64,000 nt of DNA. It comes from Bathynomus jamesi (Eukaryota; Arthropoda; Malacostraca; Isopoda; Cirolanidae). Within the stretch, counting starts at the first letter, position 1, and each line of letters starts with the position of its first letter. This document shows, one piece after another, positions 47,072 through 59,199 of the stretch. A model generated the notes under the pieces. It made no database searches. It was not told where the DNA came from and saw only the letters and a list, made by a program, of their open reading frames with translations. The DNA is taken from positions 62,001-126,000 of the forward strand of contig JAJOZX010006167.1 of the NCBI GenBank assembly GCA_023014485.1, given 5' to 3'. Both the position numbers and the translations under genes were made by a program.

Positions 47072-49036
47072 TTGGCAGAACAATCAAGCAATATATCATC
47101 AAGCACTAGAAAGTTCAAATGCAAAAACAACCCTGATTCCTTCTGTTATATATGTGGAAATTTTACACTTCCACATCAACGAGCAAATATAACTGACTTC
47201 GTAAAAAGAGCTTACTTAGCTTATTTTGGCATAAAACTGGGGGACCAAGATAAATCGTGGGCTCCACATAAAGCCTGCACTATATGCATTGAAAGACTGC
47301 GACATTGGACGAAGGATTCGGATTCAAAAATACCTTTTTGAGTTCCGATAGTAAGTTTATGATTTCATAAAACTACGTAATTTAATCACTAGTATACTGT
47401 AACTTACCTAAATGTAATTGTAACTTAGGTACATAAACAAAAATTTACAGAAAATGTTTATAAGAATCTCAAATATTGCATAAGGTTGAAACACATAGAA
47501 ATGTTAAATGTTTGGGTGATAACTTTTGATAAAATTCATAAAAACAAGTCTCTCGTCGCTTTTGTTAACGCTTTACAATTTTTTTTCCATATCAGGTGTG
47601 GCGAGAGCCTACTAACCACGAGACCGATTGCTACCTTTGCTTTGTCAAGACTTCGGGCTTCACTAAGAAAAATAAACATTGTATCGAGTACCCAAATTTC
47701 GACACCGCGATACGACCTGTGCTACATTCAAATGAGATCCCCATTCCAAAATTTAAGGGTCTGCCAACTCAAGAATTAGTTGAAGATGTTCCTGAAAATA
47801 TTGTTATGCACTTTGAGGAGTCAGACACCGATTTTGACCCCAGCGTATTTGAAAGTCAAAACGATCCGCAAAAGTTTAACCAGGCCGAGTTGAATGATCT
47901 TGTAAGGGATCTAAATTTGCCAAAAAAGGCTGCGGAAATTTTAGCTTCAAGACTTAAAGAGAAAAACTTGCTTACTTCAAACACATACATTTCATTTTAC
48001 AGAAAAAGAGAAGGAGAACTTGTTAAATATTTTAGAACAGAGGATAGTTTAGTATATTGCTGCGACATAGTTGGTTTGTTAAAGAAGATGGGGGTTGAGT
48101 CTTACGATGCAAATGATTGGCGCTTGTTTTTAGACAGTTCGAAAAGAAGTCTTAAGTGTGTGTTGTTGCATAATGGCAATCTATACGGCTCGATACCGAT
48201 TGGGCACTCAACAAAATTAAAAGAAAAGTATGAACATATAGAAAAGGTTTTAAATCTTATCAAATATAGGGAGCACGAGTGGATCATATGTGTTGACTTA
48301 AAAATGGTTAATTTTCTGCTAGGACAACAAGGAGGGTATACTAAATATCCCTGCTTCCTTTGCTTATGGGACAGCAGAGCCAAGGAAGAACATTATTTCA
48401 AACAAATCTGGCCAGCACGAACATCACTTACTGTCGGAGAAAAAAACGTAATTAATCCACCTTTAGTGAGCAGAGATAAAATCATATTTCCTCCTCTGCA
48501 TATAAAACTAGGCCTCATTAAACAATATGTAAAAGCTTTAGATACGAACGGCGAGTGTTTCAAATACATAACTTCAAAATTTCCAAGTTTAAGTTATGAA
48601 AAAATCAAGGCGGGAATTTTCGACGGTCCACAAATAAGAACAATGATTAAAGACAGCAATTTTCCTAATGTCATGAATGAACGGCTGGTTCTCATTCGTG
48701 GACTTGATAGAAAACTTTTTAGGCAATTATAGGGCAGATAACTACGAAGAAATCGTAAAAAAACTTTTAAGGGACTACAAAGAGTTAGGTTGCAATATGA
48801 GCATAAAAATGCATTTTTTGAATAGCCATCTTAACCAATTTCCAAGTAATTTAGGTGATGTAAGTGACGAACAAGGGGAGAGATTCCACCAAGATATCAA
48901 AATTATGGAGGAACGGTACCAAGGCCGCTGGGATTCCCACATGATGGCTGATTACTGCTGGTGCTTGAAAAGAGACCTGCCATCAACAAGCAAATACGCT
49001 AGAAAGTCTTACAAAAGAAAATTTTTGCCACAGTGA
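47072..49036 (+). pseudogene. Transposase-like gene of the CACTG element, lightly damaged
   Basis: Exon 1 (47072-47350) encodes CYICG at the start and WAPHKACTICIERLRHW, a paired Cys/His zinc-binding pattern. An intron at 47351-47595 (GTAAGT...CAG, phase 0) follows. Exon 2 runs from 47596 with VWREPTNHETDCYLC, then LFLDSSKRSLK (Asp at 48133), EWIICVDLKM (Asp at 48295), YPCFLCLWDSR, PPLHIKLGLIKQYVKAL and SDEQGERFHQDI. This is a D-D-E-like layout. The lesions are no ATG at the expected start (TTG at 47072), TGA at 47339 between exon 1 and VPI, and a frameshift near 48680. It ends at TGA 49034-49036. I recall related proteins as widespread unnamed ORFs in invertebrates, without a settled family name. 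Confidence 0.75.
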
Positions 49037-49359
49037 AACCTTCATATCTGTTTGTTTTTTTATTTTAAGTCATTTCTATCGTTATAATGTAATTTTACTG
49101 TAGTTTGAACTGCTTGTATTCATGAAACTTGAAAAAAAAATTTAACACATGACTTAATTTTTTAGTCCTAATTTGAAAAATCTGGAAATGGCACATAGGC
49201 TGTCGACAAGAATCAGGACCTGATAGAGCCAAACCGAGTTGAAATTCGTATTCAGCGCACCCAAATTACCTATAATCAAGTGTCAGATATCATTCAATAA
49301 AATACGTGTTGCCCAGTGTAATTGTTTAGATTTAACAACTTCACTTTGATTTAGATTTT

Positions 49360-49500
49360 TAGATTTATTTGTTCTTATTGATACAGGCAGCACTGCCACT
49401 CTCATTAAACAGTCCAGTATAGACAAAAATTGGGGAATATCCCCCAAATCTTCACAATAACTTATACCAATTTCATTGCGAAAATTCCCAAAATCTGTTC
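49360..49500 (+). mobile_element. Retropepsin-like remnant, copy 3
   Basis: The homologue of 28158-28330. It encodes FVLIDTGSTATLIKQSSI but diverges after an A-run slip near 49425. Confidence 0.45.
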
Positions 49501-50254
49501 ATATGTATTGTGGTCACACGTGACTAGTCATTGTTTGTGTAACCTGTAAACGTTGAGGGATACTTCATTTTCTTTTTTGTCTGAACTTTACACAGATCAT
49601 CGTTGTCGCTCTTCCTACTCTCTCTTACACTTCATGTCTTCTTCATATTTAACTCGAAGATTCCTTCCTTCATTTCCACACCCACTTTAGTTCTTATATT
49701 TTGCAAAATTAATGATTTAATTTTAGAGGTGGGGAGAGAGAGTAACGTCATCCATTACGTCATCATGTATCATGTCTGTAGATATTATTTCATGAATACT
49801 AACTTAAAATTGATTTAATGGAACTAAACCATTATGTCTTTAGAAGATATGCAGTAAATACCACTTCTCTAACTAGCTTTCACATGCAGAATCCTCATCG
49901 ATGTAGTATTAGATGTTACAGGATAATTCACTACAAATCTGTGAAACATTTTCTTCTTCAGAGGATGTATGATCATGTGTTAATGAATTAGCTTCACTGA
50001 AATTTAAAATTAGAGTAAAGTTTCTTTCAGTTTAAATCGAGCTTCCTGAGTGAAAAGGTTGTTTTGGAATTCGTAGGAGATATCGTCATTTAACTGGTTT
50101 AATAATTTGGTTAAGTTTGCCGAAGTTTGGAAATCTTGGTATGAAACATTTCTTCAAGAACTCATTTTTAACAGGGTAATATTTTTTTGTTTAAAGTAGA
50201 AGTAATTTAAAATTGTTGAATGACGTTCTTTTTGTTTATTAGTATTAAGATTTG

Positions 50255-50980
50255 GGTAATGTTTCAGAATACGGGCGCAACTTAAGCAAAATTTCGAAGA
50301 ATACCATAGAGATAATTGTTTCGCTCATTAAAATACGTTGATTGTATATGTCGCATAGTCAAAAAAACGAAGTTAGAAAATACGAAAAACATTTTTGGGT
50401 ATGAATCTAAGAAATTTTGAGTTGGCAACCCTACTATCGTATCGTCCATTCACTTCAGTTTGAAAATGGCTTCGTATGTGATGGTTGTTCGGTAACGCTA
50501 GTAGAGCTCGCATGGTGTTCTCCCTTTAAACGTAGTGTCCAATTTGTATAAATAGGTCTCGGGGGTACGGGGGCGGAGCCCCCGTAAAGATCACTTATCA
50601 CAAATTGATCGGTATAGGGTTTTATATTTCTTAGGTTGGTTCGGTTTTCCATGAAACATAGGTTTTTCTCATGGTTTTGATGTTTTATGACGTGTTTTTC
50701 CTCCAAAACATGCTAAAACCATTGGTTTCCTGTTTAGGATAAATCTGACCATCGTTATTACAGTAAATTATTGCTTGTGCTGTGTTCCCCCACCCAAAAC
50801 CCCCGGTTCCCACGGTGGTCCCCCCAAGATTGTAGTAGGGTTGGGCGGTGAAAATCACTTTAAGCAATAATTTACTGTAATGGCGATGGTCACATTCATC
50901 CTAAACAACAGGAAACCAATGGTTTTAGCATGTTTGGTGGAAAAAACATTTAGGTGGCGCCCCTATTCTGAACCGTTACC
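50255..50980. mobile_element. Foldback hAT-like element, 726 bp (copy 2)
   Basis: The same element and same insertion point as 29054-29773. Its central GC-rich hairpin is inverted relative to copy 1 (50569-50582). Confidence 0.75.
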
Positions 50981-51273
50981 AAGCTTGAATGTAGTTTAAA
51001 TTATTAGTATTAAGGTTTGAATGTGGTTAAGTACTTAAACTAAAGACTTGGTGCTTCACTTTCAAATATTTATTTTCTCAAATTTCTTTTAATATTCAAG
51101 ATTTGAAATATCAATATACGAACGCTTTTTGAAGATCGGAAGTTTTAAATAAAATTCCGAATGTCATCCATTACAGTAAGTGGCGAACAAAACTTGCTTT
51201 AAAGATCTTTGATAATGAAGCTAATTTTAATGGTTGTGATTTGGATTATACATGCCTACAACCATGAACTATA

Positions 51274-52469
51274 CAGGGTGTACATAGTCAGGATTTATTT
51301 TTGTGAAGCACTTGGAAATTGTGGAATTTTATCATAAAATGATAGTGGTAACATTTATTAAATAATTAAGAGTAGGATTCGACGTGACGCCCATCAGTAT
51401 CCCTGCACAGCTCAAATCGTTCCGCAGCATTTCTAAACATATTCTGGAGCATTTGCGGGGTTATGTTATCTGCAGCAGTTCATATACGTAAGTTTTCAAG
51501 ACTTGTAATCTTCGTCTGATAAACGTGCGATTTGATAAAGCCCCATGCAAAGAAATCTAAAGGGGTTATAATCTGGTGATCTCGCTGGCCAAGGTCTGTT
51601 GCTTCCGCGTCCGATCCAGCGATTTGGAAAACGTCCATTTAGATAATCCTGAACAATTTTGGCATAGTGACAAGGAGCACCATGTTGATAGACGACGGTA
51701 CTAACAATCCTATCCCCAATCAGCTGATGTTCAAGGAATTGCTGCAACATGTCCAGATAAATAAGCCCCGTAACTGTAGCTTCAGCAAAGAAAAAAGGAC
51801 CATAAACCTTAGATTTTGTTAAACCCATCCAGACAGTAACTTTAGGCGAGTGTGTCTCCCAATTTTGGACGAAATCATTCGGTCTTTATCTGCCCAAATT
51901 CGACAGTTATGGCGATTTACTTTTCCACACGTATGGAAAGTGGCTTCATCACTGAAGAGAATGTTGTCCATTAAATTATCACTCCAGATTTGTTCTACAA
52001 GATCAGCACACACAGCACTTCGTCGAGGGAAATCTTCCTCATGTGAATCATGTAAAACCTGCAAATGATAGCTTTTCTTCTGCAAATTAACTTTCAGAAT
52101 TTTGTGCACAGATGACGTCGGGAGGCCGAGTCTGTGTATTGCAGCACGAACGGACGTACGTGGCTCCTCAGTGATAATTCCGCGTACTGCATTCACGGTA
52201 AGATCTGACATACACGGTCGTCCTGATCTTGCTTCATCATTTACAGATCCCGTTCGTTTAAATTTGTTCACCAATTTTCGTATTGTCTTGTCTATGGCCC
52301 CGGCTTATGATATCTCCTTCTAAACTTCTCTTTGATGTCATTGTATGTTTTTCCCTCGATTCGCCAAATTACTGTTGCCACACGCTCTTCTGTATTCATT
52401 TTAAGCGCTTCTGAAAAGAAAATAGAAAAAATAATTTCACAAATAGATCCTGACTCTATGTACACCCTG
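51274..52469 (-). mobile_element. Tc1/mariner-type element, 1,196 bp (copy 2, fuller)
   Basis: The same TA insertion as 30069-31229, with the transposase frame more complete: ATG at 52399, stop near 51366, about 344 codons on the minus strand. It shows MNTEERVATVIWRIEGKTYN, SVHKILKVNLQKKSYHLQVL, NILFSDEATFH, and the motif VYQHGAPCHYAKIVQDYL with His in place of the second catalytic Asp. There are breaks near 52290 and 51580, and a TGA near 51480 where copy 1 has CGA. Inactive. Confidence 0.88.
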
Positions 52470-52828
52470 TACTTGAACCGCATAACTGCTTAAAGCTTTT
52501 AAGCATTTGAGTAGTCGGAAGTTGTTTTCCTAACTTATAAACCAATCTGAGATTAGTCATTAATAGTGACTAAATTGTTTAGTAGAGGTATTTGGGTAAT
52601 GAACATTCGTAACTATTGCAGATATTAACTGAACTTGAATATTCATTAGTGCAGACTAGTTTTGTAATAGTTACGTGAGAAATAAGCTCAAACTTTGTAT
52701 ACATTTTATGGTGGAAGAATTTTTAGGTAGATATTCAACGTAGTTCCTTTAATGGTAACGAAGTTTTATTGAATTTGCTTCAATTTTCATACTAAATTTG
52801 AGCTCGAGATCAGAACTTGAATTTGAAA

Positions 52829-52840
52829 GGGGTATATAAT
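52829..52840 (+). promoter_or_regulatory. TATA-like motif upstream of annexin G exon
   Basis: GGGTATATAATC lies about 115 bp before the first visible exon. E has GGGTATAAATC at the same place and C has GGGTACAAAATC. It could be a core promoter with a short leader exon, or chance in AT-rich DNA. Confidence 0.3.
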
Positions 52841-52949
52841 CTGGCTGGTAAGAATTCTGTAACAAATATTTCGACCTGTATATTTGCATCTTCGAACGCC
52901 ATCTTAATCTTCAATTGAGATTCCATTTGTCCATTTTCTCTACCTTCAG

Positions 52950-55533
52950 AAAAAACCAACTCTTTATCCCTCGTGTGACTTTGATCCTTGGGAGGATGCT
53001 GTAACTTTGCACAAGTCTATGAAAGGGCTTGGAACTAATGAGGAAGACATAATCACGGTTCTAACTACGAGAACTAGAGACCAGAGGATTCAAATTCAAG
53101 AGAAATATGGAGAAATGTATGGAGTAAGTAACAGTGGAATCGTGAATTAGATATTTGTAGTAAATGGAAGGTGTTGCAGTGAACTTGGAACACTGTTAAA
53201 TATCGTATGATGTCGGTATTTAAAAATTATGAAAGATTTAAATGCCTCAAAATTATAAAGTAGGTTAATTAAGGTTGTGAAAAAAAAAAAAAAACTTCAT
53301 AAAAATCTGTTTACTATATGGTAGTTTCCCACGCTTAACTATGGCGCTGTAGTCCTTGAACAGTCTTGTAATAAACGTTCAGTATGTATGATGGTGTCAG
53401 TGGGAAATTGAATTTAAAGGTCTTGACAACATTTGAAGTCTAAGTAATTTAAATTAATTTTCGAATAAAACTATAATTCCAAAGTCTATGTACGGTGATC
53501 GTGACATCACTTAACCGGAAATTATGCATTTCTTTCGTGAAATCACAATCACCCTGTAGACAATCGACAACCTTCTGAAGACTTGGTCGTGTGAAAATTC
53601 AAGAGGTTCATAATTGAATTTCCACTTTTAGGATTTGGTTGAAGATTTGAAGAGTGAATTGAGCGGAGTGTTCGAGAAAGTGATTTTATCCCTGTTGAAA
53701 CCTTTGCCGCTTCTTCGCCGAACAAATAAAACTTGCAACCAAAGGCCCAGGAACAGACGAAACTGCTCTCATAGAAATATTTTGCACCAGAGACAATACA
53801 TTGATAAAGTGAGTGTACATTTTGAATGAACGGCATTTCAAAAATTGTTCCATAACTCAGTCGGATTAACATTAACTTGTGAATTTAAGTTTTTCTTAAA
53901 TAGAAATAGAGCTGGGAACTTGAACTAGTTAACTCTAGGTACTAAAGCCTAAACTTCTGACCAGATCAATCAAAGAATCCTTCGAAAACCAATACGAGAA
54001 ATCGATTGAAGAAATAGTGTCTGAAGAAACTTCGGGAGTCTTCGAAAAAACGCTTATGAGCATCCTCTCTCTCTGTGGAGACGATACAAAGTCCTCTCCT
54101 CCTCAAATAGTCGATGAGCTGTGCGATGAAGGTATGAATATTTTCTATTAATGTAGTCTGAGATGGCGTCGCACTAATCTATATAATGACAAGTCAACAA
54201 GAAATTTTGTCGCTGCAACGAAGTTGCAATGACAAATCGCAAAGAATAAGTATTCAAATCGGGCAAGGTACACGGTAGATAGTCGCTGCGACAATTCCCT
54301 GTTGCATCCGGCTGCGTTGTGTGTTCCAAGGGCAGTAGATTACATTAGTGACTTCGTTATCCTGTGGCACTGAAATTTCGTATGTCCCACCTATTGTAGT
54401 TTGCAACAACCTCTGCGATTGTGTGGCACCTTGTAACTCTGATGCAGCCACACACTCCTGTGGTGGTGGCCTAAAAGGTAAAGTTGCCTTTCGTGGCCGT
54501 CACTTTGTCACGTATGTTTAAGGATTAGTATTAATTATCTTTAATACTTGTTACATTTTAGGTGGTTATGTAGGCACAGTTAAAGTTCACAATACTTGGA
54601 AGTATTAACTTCAGAACATTGTACTAAGAACTAAATGATCAAAGGTTCTCTTGAGCTTTGTCCAATACCGTTGTTGAAGTTCGGTGAACATATCTACAGT
54701 ATACTGGAACGATAGTTGATTGATTGGCTTATGAAGTTAGTTCCTCCAGTTTTTCATCTAGTACTGATAACAAATTAACCTTTTTCTTCTAGAAGTGGAT
54801 GAAGAATCTATTCGCAAAATACTTACTTCCTATTCCTTCGTTTTCCTGAGGCGTGTCTTCAAACTGTATCTTGAGAAAACTGGACAAGATTTCATGGAAC
54901 TTGTAGAAAAGAAATGTTCAGGAGATTCTAAAGCTGCGTTCAAAGCAATTTGTAAGCTTATTATTCGTTAGTTAACATTTTAAAACATCGTGTTGTACAT
55001 ATTTAAAGAATCTTAATGAACGTGCGCAACCATTTGTGCACGGACTTTAGATTTGATGTATACATGTAATTTTATGCGTACTCCAGCAACTGTGCACAAA
55101 AATTTGGTGGTGCAATTTTAAACTTTCTTGAACTTGATGCCCTTAGATTTATCATCGAAATGTCTACAAGAATTCTTCGCTCATGCTTTACACGACGCGA
55201 TGAAAGGTCTCGGCACTGATGATTGGGCTTTGATTAGGATTATTGTATCCAGATGCGAAATCGATTTAGGCACAATAAAAGAAAAATATACCGAACTCTT
55301 TGGAAAAGATTTAATAGAAGAAATTAAGGTAAACTTGTTTTCATACTTCATCGAAGGCTATAATTTCTTTATTTAATTCTAACTTTATGCAGTGTACTTT
55401 TATACTTCATAAAATGCAGTTGGTGAATGAAGTTAATTCAAACCATTAAGATTGATTTTTGTTCTTCCAGAGTGATACTTCTAAAGACTATGAGAAGGCT
55501 TTACTGAATCTACTTGGCGAAAGTTCGAAGTAA
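52950..55533 (+). pseudogene. Annexin copy G, one frameshift from intact
   Basis: The exons are 52950-53123, 53632-53808, 53965-54131, 54793-54951, 55147-55328 and 55471-55533 (stop TAA 55531-55533, tail GESSK). Five exons have the full length and open frame of copy E. The second has lost 2 nt in LPLFFAEQ (CCGCTTCTTCG near 53708), 177 nt instead of 179, shifting the frame inside repeat II. Calcium loops GLGTNE (I), GPGTDE (II, after the shift) and GLGTDD (IV) are encoded. Because the lesion is a single dinucleotide in a near-identical duplicate, a sequencing or assembly error is possible. If the frame is intact in reality, this would be a second functional gene. Confidence 0.85.
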
Positions 55534-56077
55534 CACTTGGATTAACGAATAATTGTATAAATTTTGAAAACTGGAATGATTATATTTAGCACATTAATAA
55601 CTTAGATTTGTTATAAATTATACAGCCAGATGTCCTTAATATATTATGACCTTAAATATGGTTTGATACTCATTTTTCCTTCGCCTTCTGTACTTCCAGG
55701 AGTGACCGTTACTCTTAGCCCTCTAGACGGTGTAGGTCCAATTTTTACAATTAAAAGAATGTTCGGGTACCTGGTACCACACCTTTAGGGTTGAGTATGG
55801 TTTTAGTTGTTGAATGACTAATTGATCATAAACTAAAGGGGCGAATGGAGTTTAGTCATTTCATCACCTACCCTTGCCAGAAGCGATGTTAACGCTCAGT
55901 AATGACAAAAATGATTCCTGTTCATCTATCGTGTATATCAACAGCGCGCAGTACGAGAAGCGGGTCATGTGTGCGTAACTATTGCAAAGACCCTTTTAAC
56001 ATATTGAATCATATCCGTATGTACCGATGTATGTAAATACTGGCGTAGTTAAACATACTTTATTTCCTTTAGTTATA

Positions 56078-56748
56078 CAGGGTGTCTCAAAAGTCTATCT
56101 ATTTTGAAAAATAATGGGAATTACGAAAAACTGGTTTAAGACATGAAAAATATATTTATTTCAAAGTAAGTGCCACAAAGAATTAGTGCTATTTATTTAT
56201 CTGTCTCCACATGGCGACCATCAGTGTCTCTACAGAGCTCAAAGCGATAAGTTGTTTCCCGGAACACACTTTCCAGCATTTGAGGTGTTATTTTCTGAAC
56301 TGCATCGGTAATACGATTTCGAAGTTCGGCTACATCACTAATTCTTCTACCAGTGTACACCTTAGACTTAATGAAACCCCAGGCAAAAAAATCTAATGGT
56401 GTTAAATCGGGTGAACGTGCTGCCCATGGTTGTGTTCCTCCACGACCAATCCAGCGACCGGGGAGAGTCTGTCAAGATAATCACGTACAATTATTGCATA
56501 ATAGCACGGTGCTCCATCCTGCTGAAAAACTACTGTGTCAAGAATGCCATCTGTAAGAAGTTGAGGTTCGAGGAATTGTTCAAGCATGTAAAGATAAATT
56601 TATAAATTACACAAAATTCGAAATAAACCAATAACTTTTTTTAAATACACAAATTTGCACCAGAAGTACATATCTTTATGCCAGCATAGCATTTTTTAAA
56701 AAAACATCTAATGTCACCAAAATAGATAGTGACTTTTGAGACACCCTG
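56078..56748 (-). mobile_element. Mariner-type element, internally deleted, 671 bp (copy 2)
   Basis: The same insertion as 34935-35604, at the same TA. The minus strand keeps TVVFQQDGAPCYYAIIVRDY. The left end lacks two bases of the inverted repeat (AAAAGTCTATC instead of AAAAGTCACTATC). Confidence 0.87.
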
Positions 56749-56969
56749 TACAACCAAAATGTTCGTCTTCTATGTACGATTACGTGAAATTGTCAATGTA
56801 GACGTATACCGGAAAGGTATTTTCAACAAGTTGATGTTACCTTCAGATTGATGGTGTAACTTCAAGAAAATCTCCAAATTATTTTTTTTTTTTTTTTTTG
56901 TACACTAATCTGCTTATTGCGTATTTTGAAATATTTATTAAAAACCTGTAACAACGTGTTAGGGTCAGT

Positions 56970-57843
56970 CAGAGCTGGGCAGTATTTAAATACATATTTA
57001 AATACATTTGTGTATTTAGAACTATTTATAAATACATTGTTTTTCATGTATTTAAATATAGTATTTAAATACTTTAATGAGTATTTAAATACAATGTATT
57101 TAAATACTCAAAATATAAAAATGTAAATACTTTTACTGGTTTAATACACGTTCTGTACTAGCACAGTACGACGCGTCGACAGTGTAGTACAGCATGGTTC
57201 ATGTTTCAACAGTTTGGGAAAACATCTCTCATAAAAGACTGTTCCTCCGCTATAACACGACATTACCATCTTCGGCACCGGTAGAGCGAATATTCTCATT
57301 CGCGGGAATCACTTTGACTCCCAAAAGAAACTCTTTCAGACAAAACTTTTGAAAGATTGGTTTTGATCCGCAGCAACCGTGAAATAAAAGAATTCATAAG
57401 GTGCCTTATGTTTATGTTTACGTCTTATGTTTACGTTTATGTCTCATCTACTCATTAATTGTTACTCATTTTGCAATGATATAATGAGTATAATATGTCA
57501 CTGGTTGAACATCGTAAGTTCTAAGTTCTTTTGTTTTTGTTTTGTTCTAAAAAGGGAAATATATAATCGGAAATTAGATTGTACTATTTCTTTATCCTTT
57601 ATCAAGCATTTTATATTGTTACTCATGAATTAGTGAATGCATATGTTAAAATTTGTATGTATTTAAAATGTATTTACAAATGTATTTAAATACAATTGAT
57701 GTATTTTCTATTTAGTATCTAAATACATTCGTAAAATGTATTTAGTATTTAAATACATTTCTCCCATGTATTTAGTATTTAAATACATTTCTCCCATGTA
57801 TTTAGTATTTAAATACATTCAATGTATTTATTGCCCAGCTCTG
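56970..57843 (+). mobile_element. hAT element remnant with TATTTAAATAC arrays, 874 bp (copy 2)
   Basis: The same insertion as 35825-36650, here with the clean 8-bp flank GGGTCAGT. The hAT C-terminal fragment [14 protein letters not shown] is at about 57265-57310. The 3' array has gained a tandem 30-bp unit (CTCCCATGTATTTAGTATTT twice, about 57760-57819) not present in copy 1. Confidence 0.87.
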
Positions 57844-58039
57844 GGTCAGTCAACTTGCGTTGACTTCATTCTACTTACTAGTGCTCGACAGCTATAGCCG
57901 TCAATAAGCTGTTGGGAAAGAATATGGGCATTTCTGAACGTGTAAAGTTCGGCAAACTGGTTCAGAGTAACAGTAAGATACCCTGGACAAATCGGGTCTC
58001 CCTCCATATCTTCCCCCTTGGATTTAATTGTCTGAAATT

Positions 58040-59199
58040 AATCTCTTCACAATTTCTTCGCTCTGGTCAACTAGTGAGGCTTATGGTCCTGATGGTTTCC
58101 CTCCTGTTCTCAAATTAATTGTGCTGACACCCTGTTTAGGCACTCTAGTCTTTCATCTGGTACTCTTCGTTTCTGCTGGAAGTTCACTTAATATCCCAAA
58201 TAAAAATGGTCGCTCAACCTCCCAGCTATCGTCTAATTTCTCTATTTCTAGTTTTTTAATCTATCCCCAATAGAAAAAAAAAAATCAAACCCCTCTTACG
58301 CAATTTTCTTTCATATAGTCGGTATGGTTTCGGCAAGGGACACTCCTCGCTATTTTCTTGCGTATTTCTGACTTTTGGTCATCCTCCTTTCGAGATTTCG
58401 GTGAAATCTTTGATGTTGCTTTGGACATGTCAAACGTTTTGATAGAGTATGGCACAAATATTTAATTTCCAAACTGACTTTAGGTTTCTATTCTATTTGT
58501 GCCTTCATCTCTAATTTCACTTCTGGCCGATCTAGAGCTGCGGTTTTAGATGGCTAGTGTTCTAAAGCTACTAATAATGGTATTCCTCAGGGCTCTGTCC
58601 TGAGACCCACTATTTTTTTTTACTTATGAATGCTCTAAGTTTCACATCGTGTCCTATCCACTCTTATGCCGAATTTCACTCTTTCGACCATTTCACAGCG
58701 TCCTTTCACAGCGTCCATCTCGAGTCGCACCATGCTTCGCGTAGGACGGCTGTGGTACACCTGACCTCTGATTTTTCTCTAAGTTAGAGTAAACATTATT
58801 GATTTCAACGCCTCGAACTGTTCTTTCATCTGTTTACTCGTCACTGTCTTCCACACGACTATATCCCGTTACGTTCAACAATACACAACTATCCTTCCTC
58901 TTAATCATCATGGTCTCTTTCTGGTGATCTTTCCTGGAAAGATCTCTCACTTTCCGAAACAGCTAAGAGGTTGTGATGTACCGGTTCCTCAGTCTCTTCA
59001 TCCGCACTAGGTTGCTCTCTCTGTACAGGGGTCTTTCCCTACCCTGTATGGAGTATGCTTCTCGTGTTGGATGGCTCAACCCACACGGCTTGACTACGTG
59101 AAATTGAAGGCTTTCGTCTCAATTCCGTGCCTCCTGCTGGGTTGTCTTCAATTACTGTTCGTTACAATGTTGTCTCGCTCTTTCAGTGGCGGATCTAAG
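58040..59199 (+). mobile_element. LINE (jockey/CR1-like) reverse transcriptase remnant, copy 4
   Basis: The homologue of 36850-37989, with AYGPDGFPPVLK near 58078 and the same disrupted downstream motifs. Confidence 0.73.

Larger units (their letters stand above)
46325..49318 (+). mobile_element. CACTG-ended DNA transposon, 2,994 bp, most recent insertion
   Basis: The ends are CACTGGGGAACA and TGTTGCCCAGTG. The 3-bp target duplication TAA lies at 46322-46324 and 49319-49321, and the empty site AACAATAATTGTTT is seen at about 28119-28132 and 15083-15096. The ends extend into imperfect inverted repeats of about 115 bp (GGTAATTTGGGTGCGCTGA at 46386 and its inverse near 49255). It carries one spliced gene with its own promoter. 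CACTG ends and a short duplication resemble CACTA/EnSpm-type elements, but the protein is not one I can place with certainty. Confidence 0.9.

Noticed and set aside
56886..57126. Open frames across the TATTTAAATAC region in G
   Set aside because: They are low-complexity repeat translations (LKYL/NTYLNT) without coding features.
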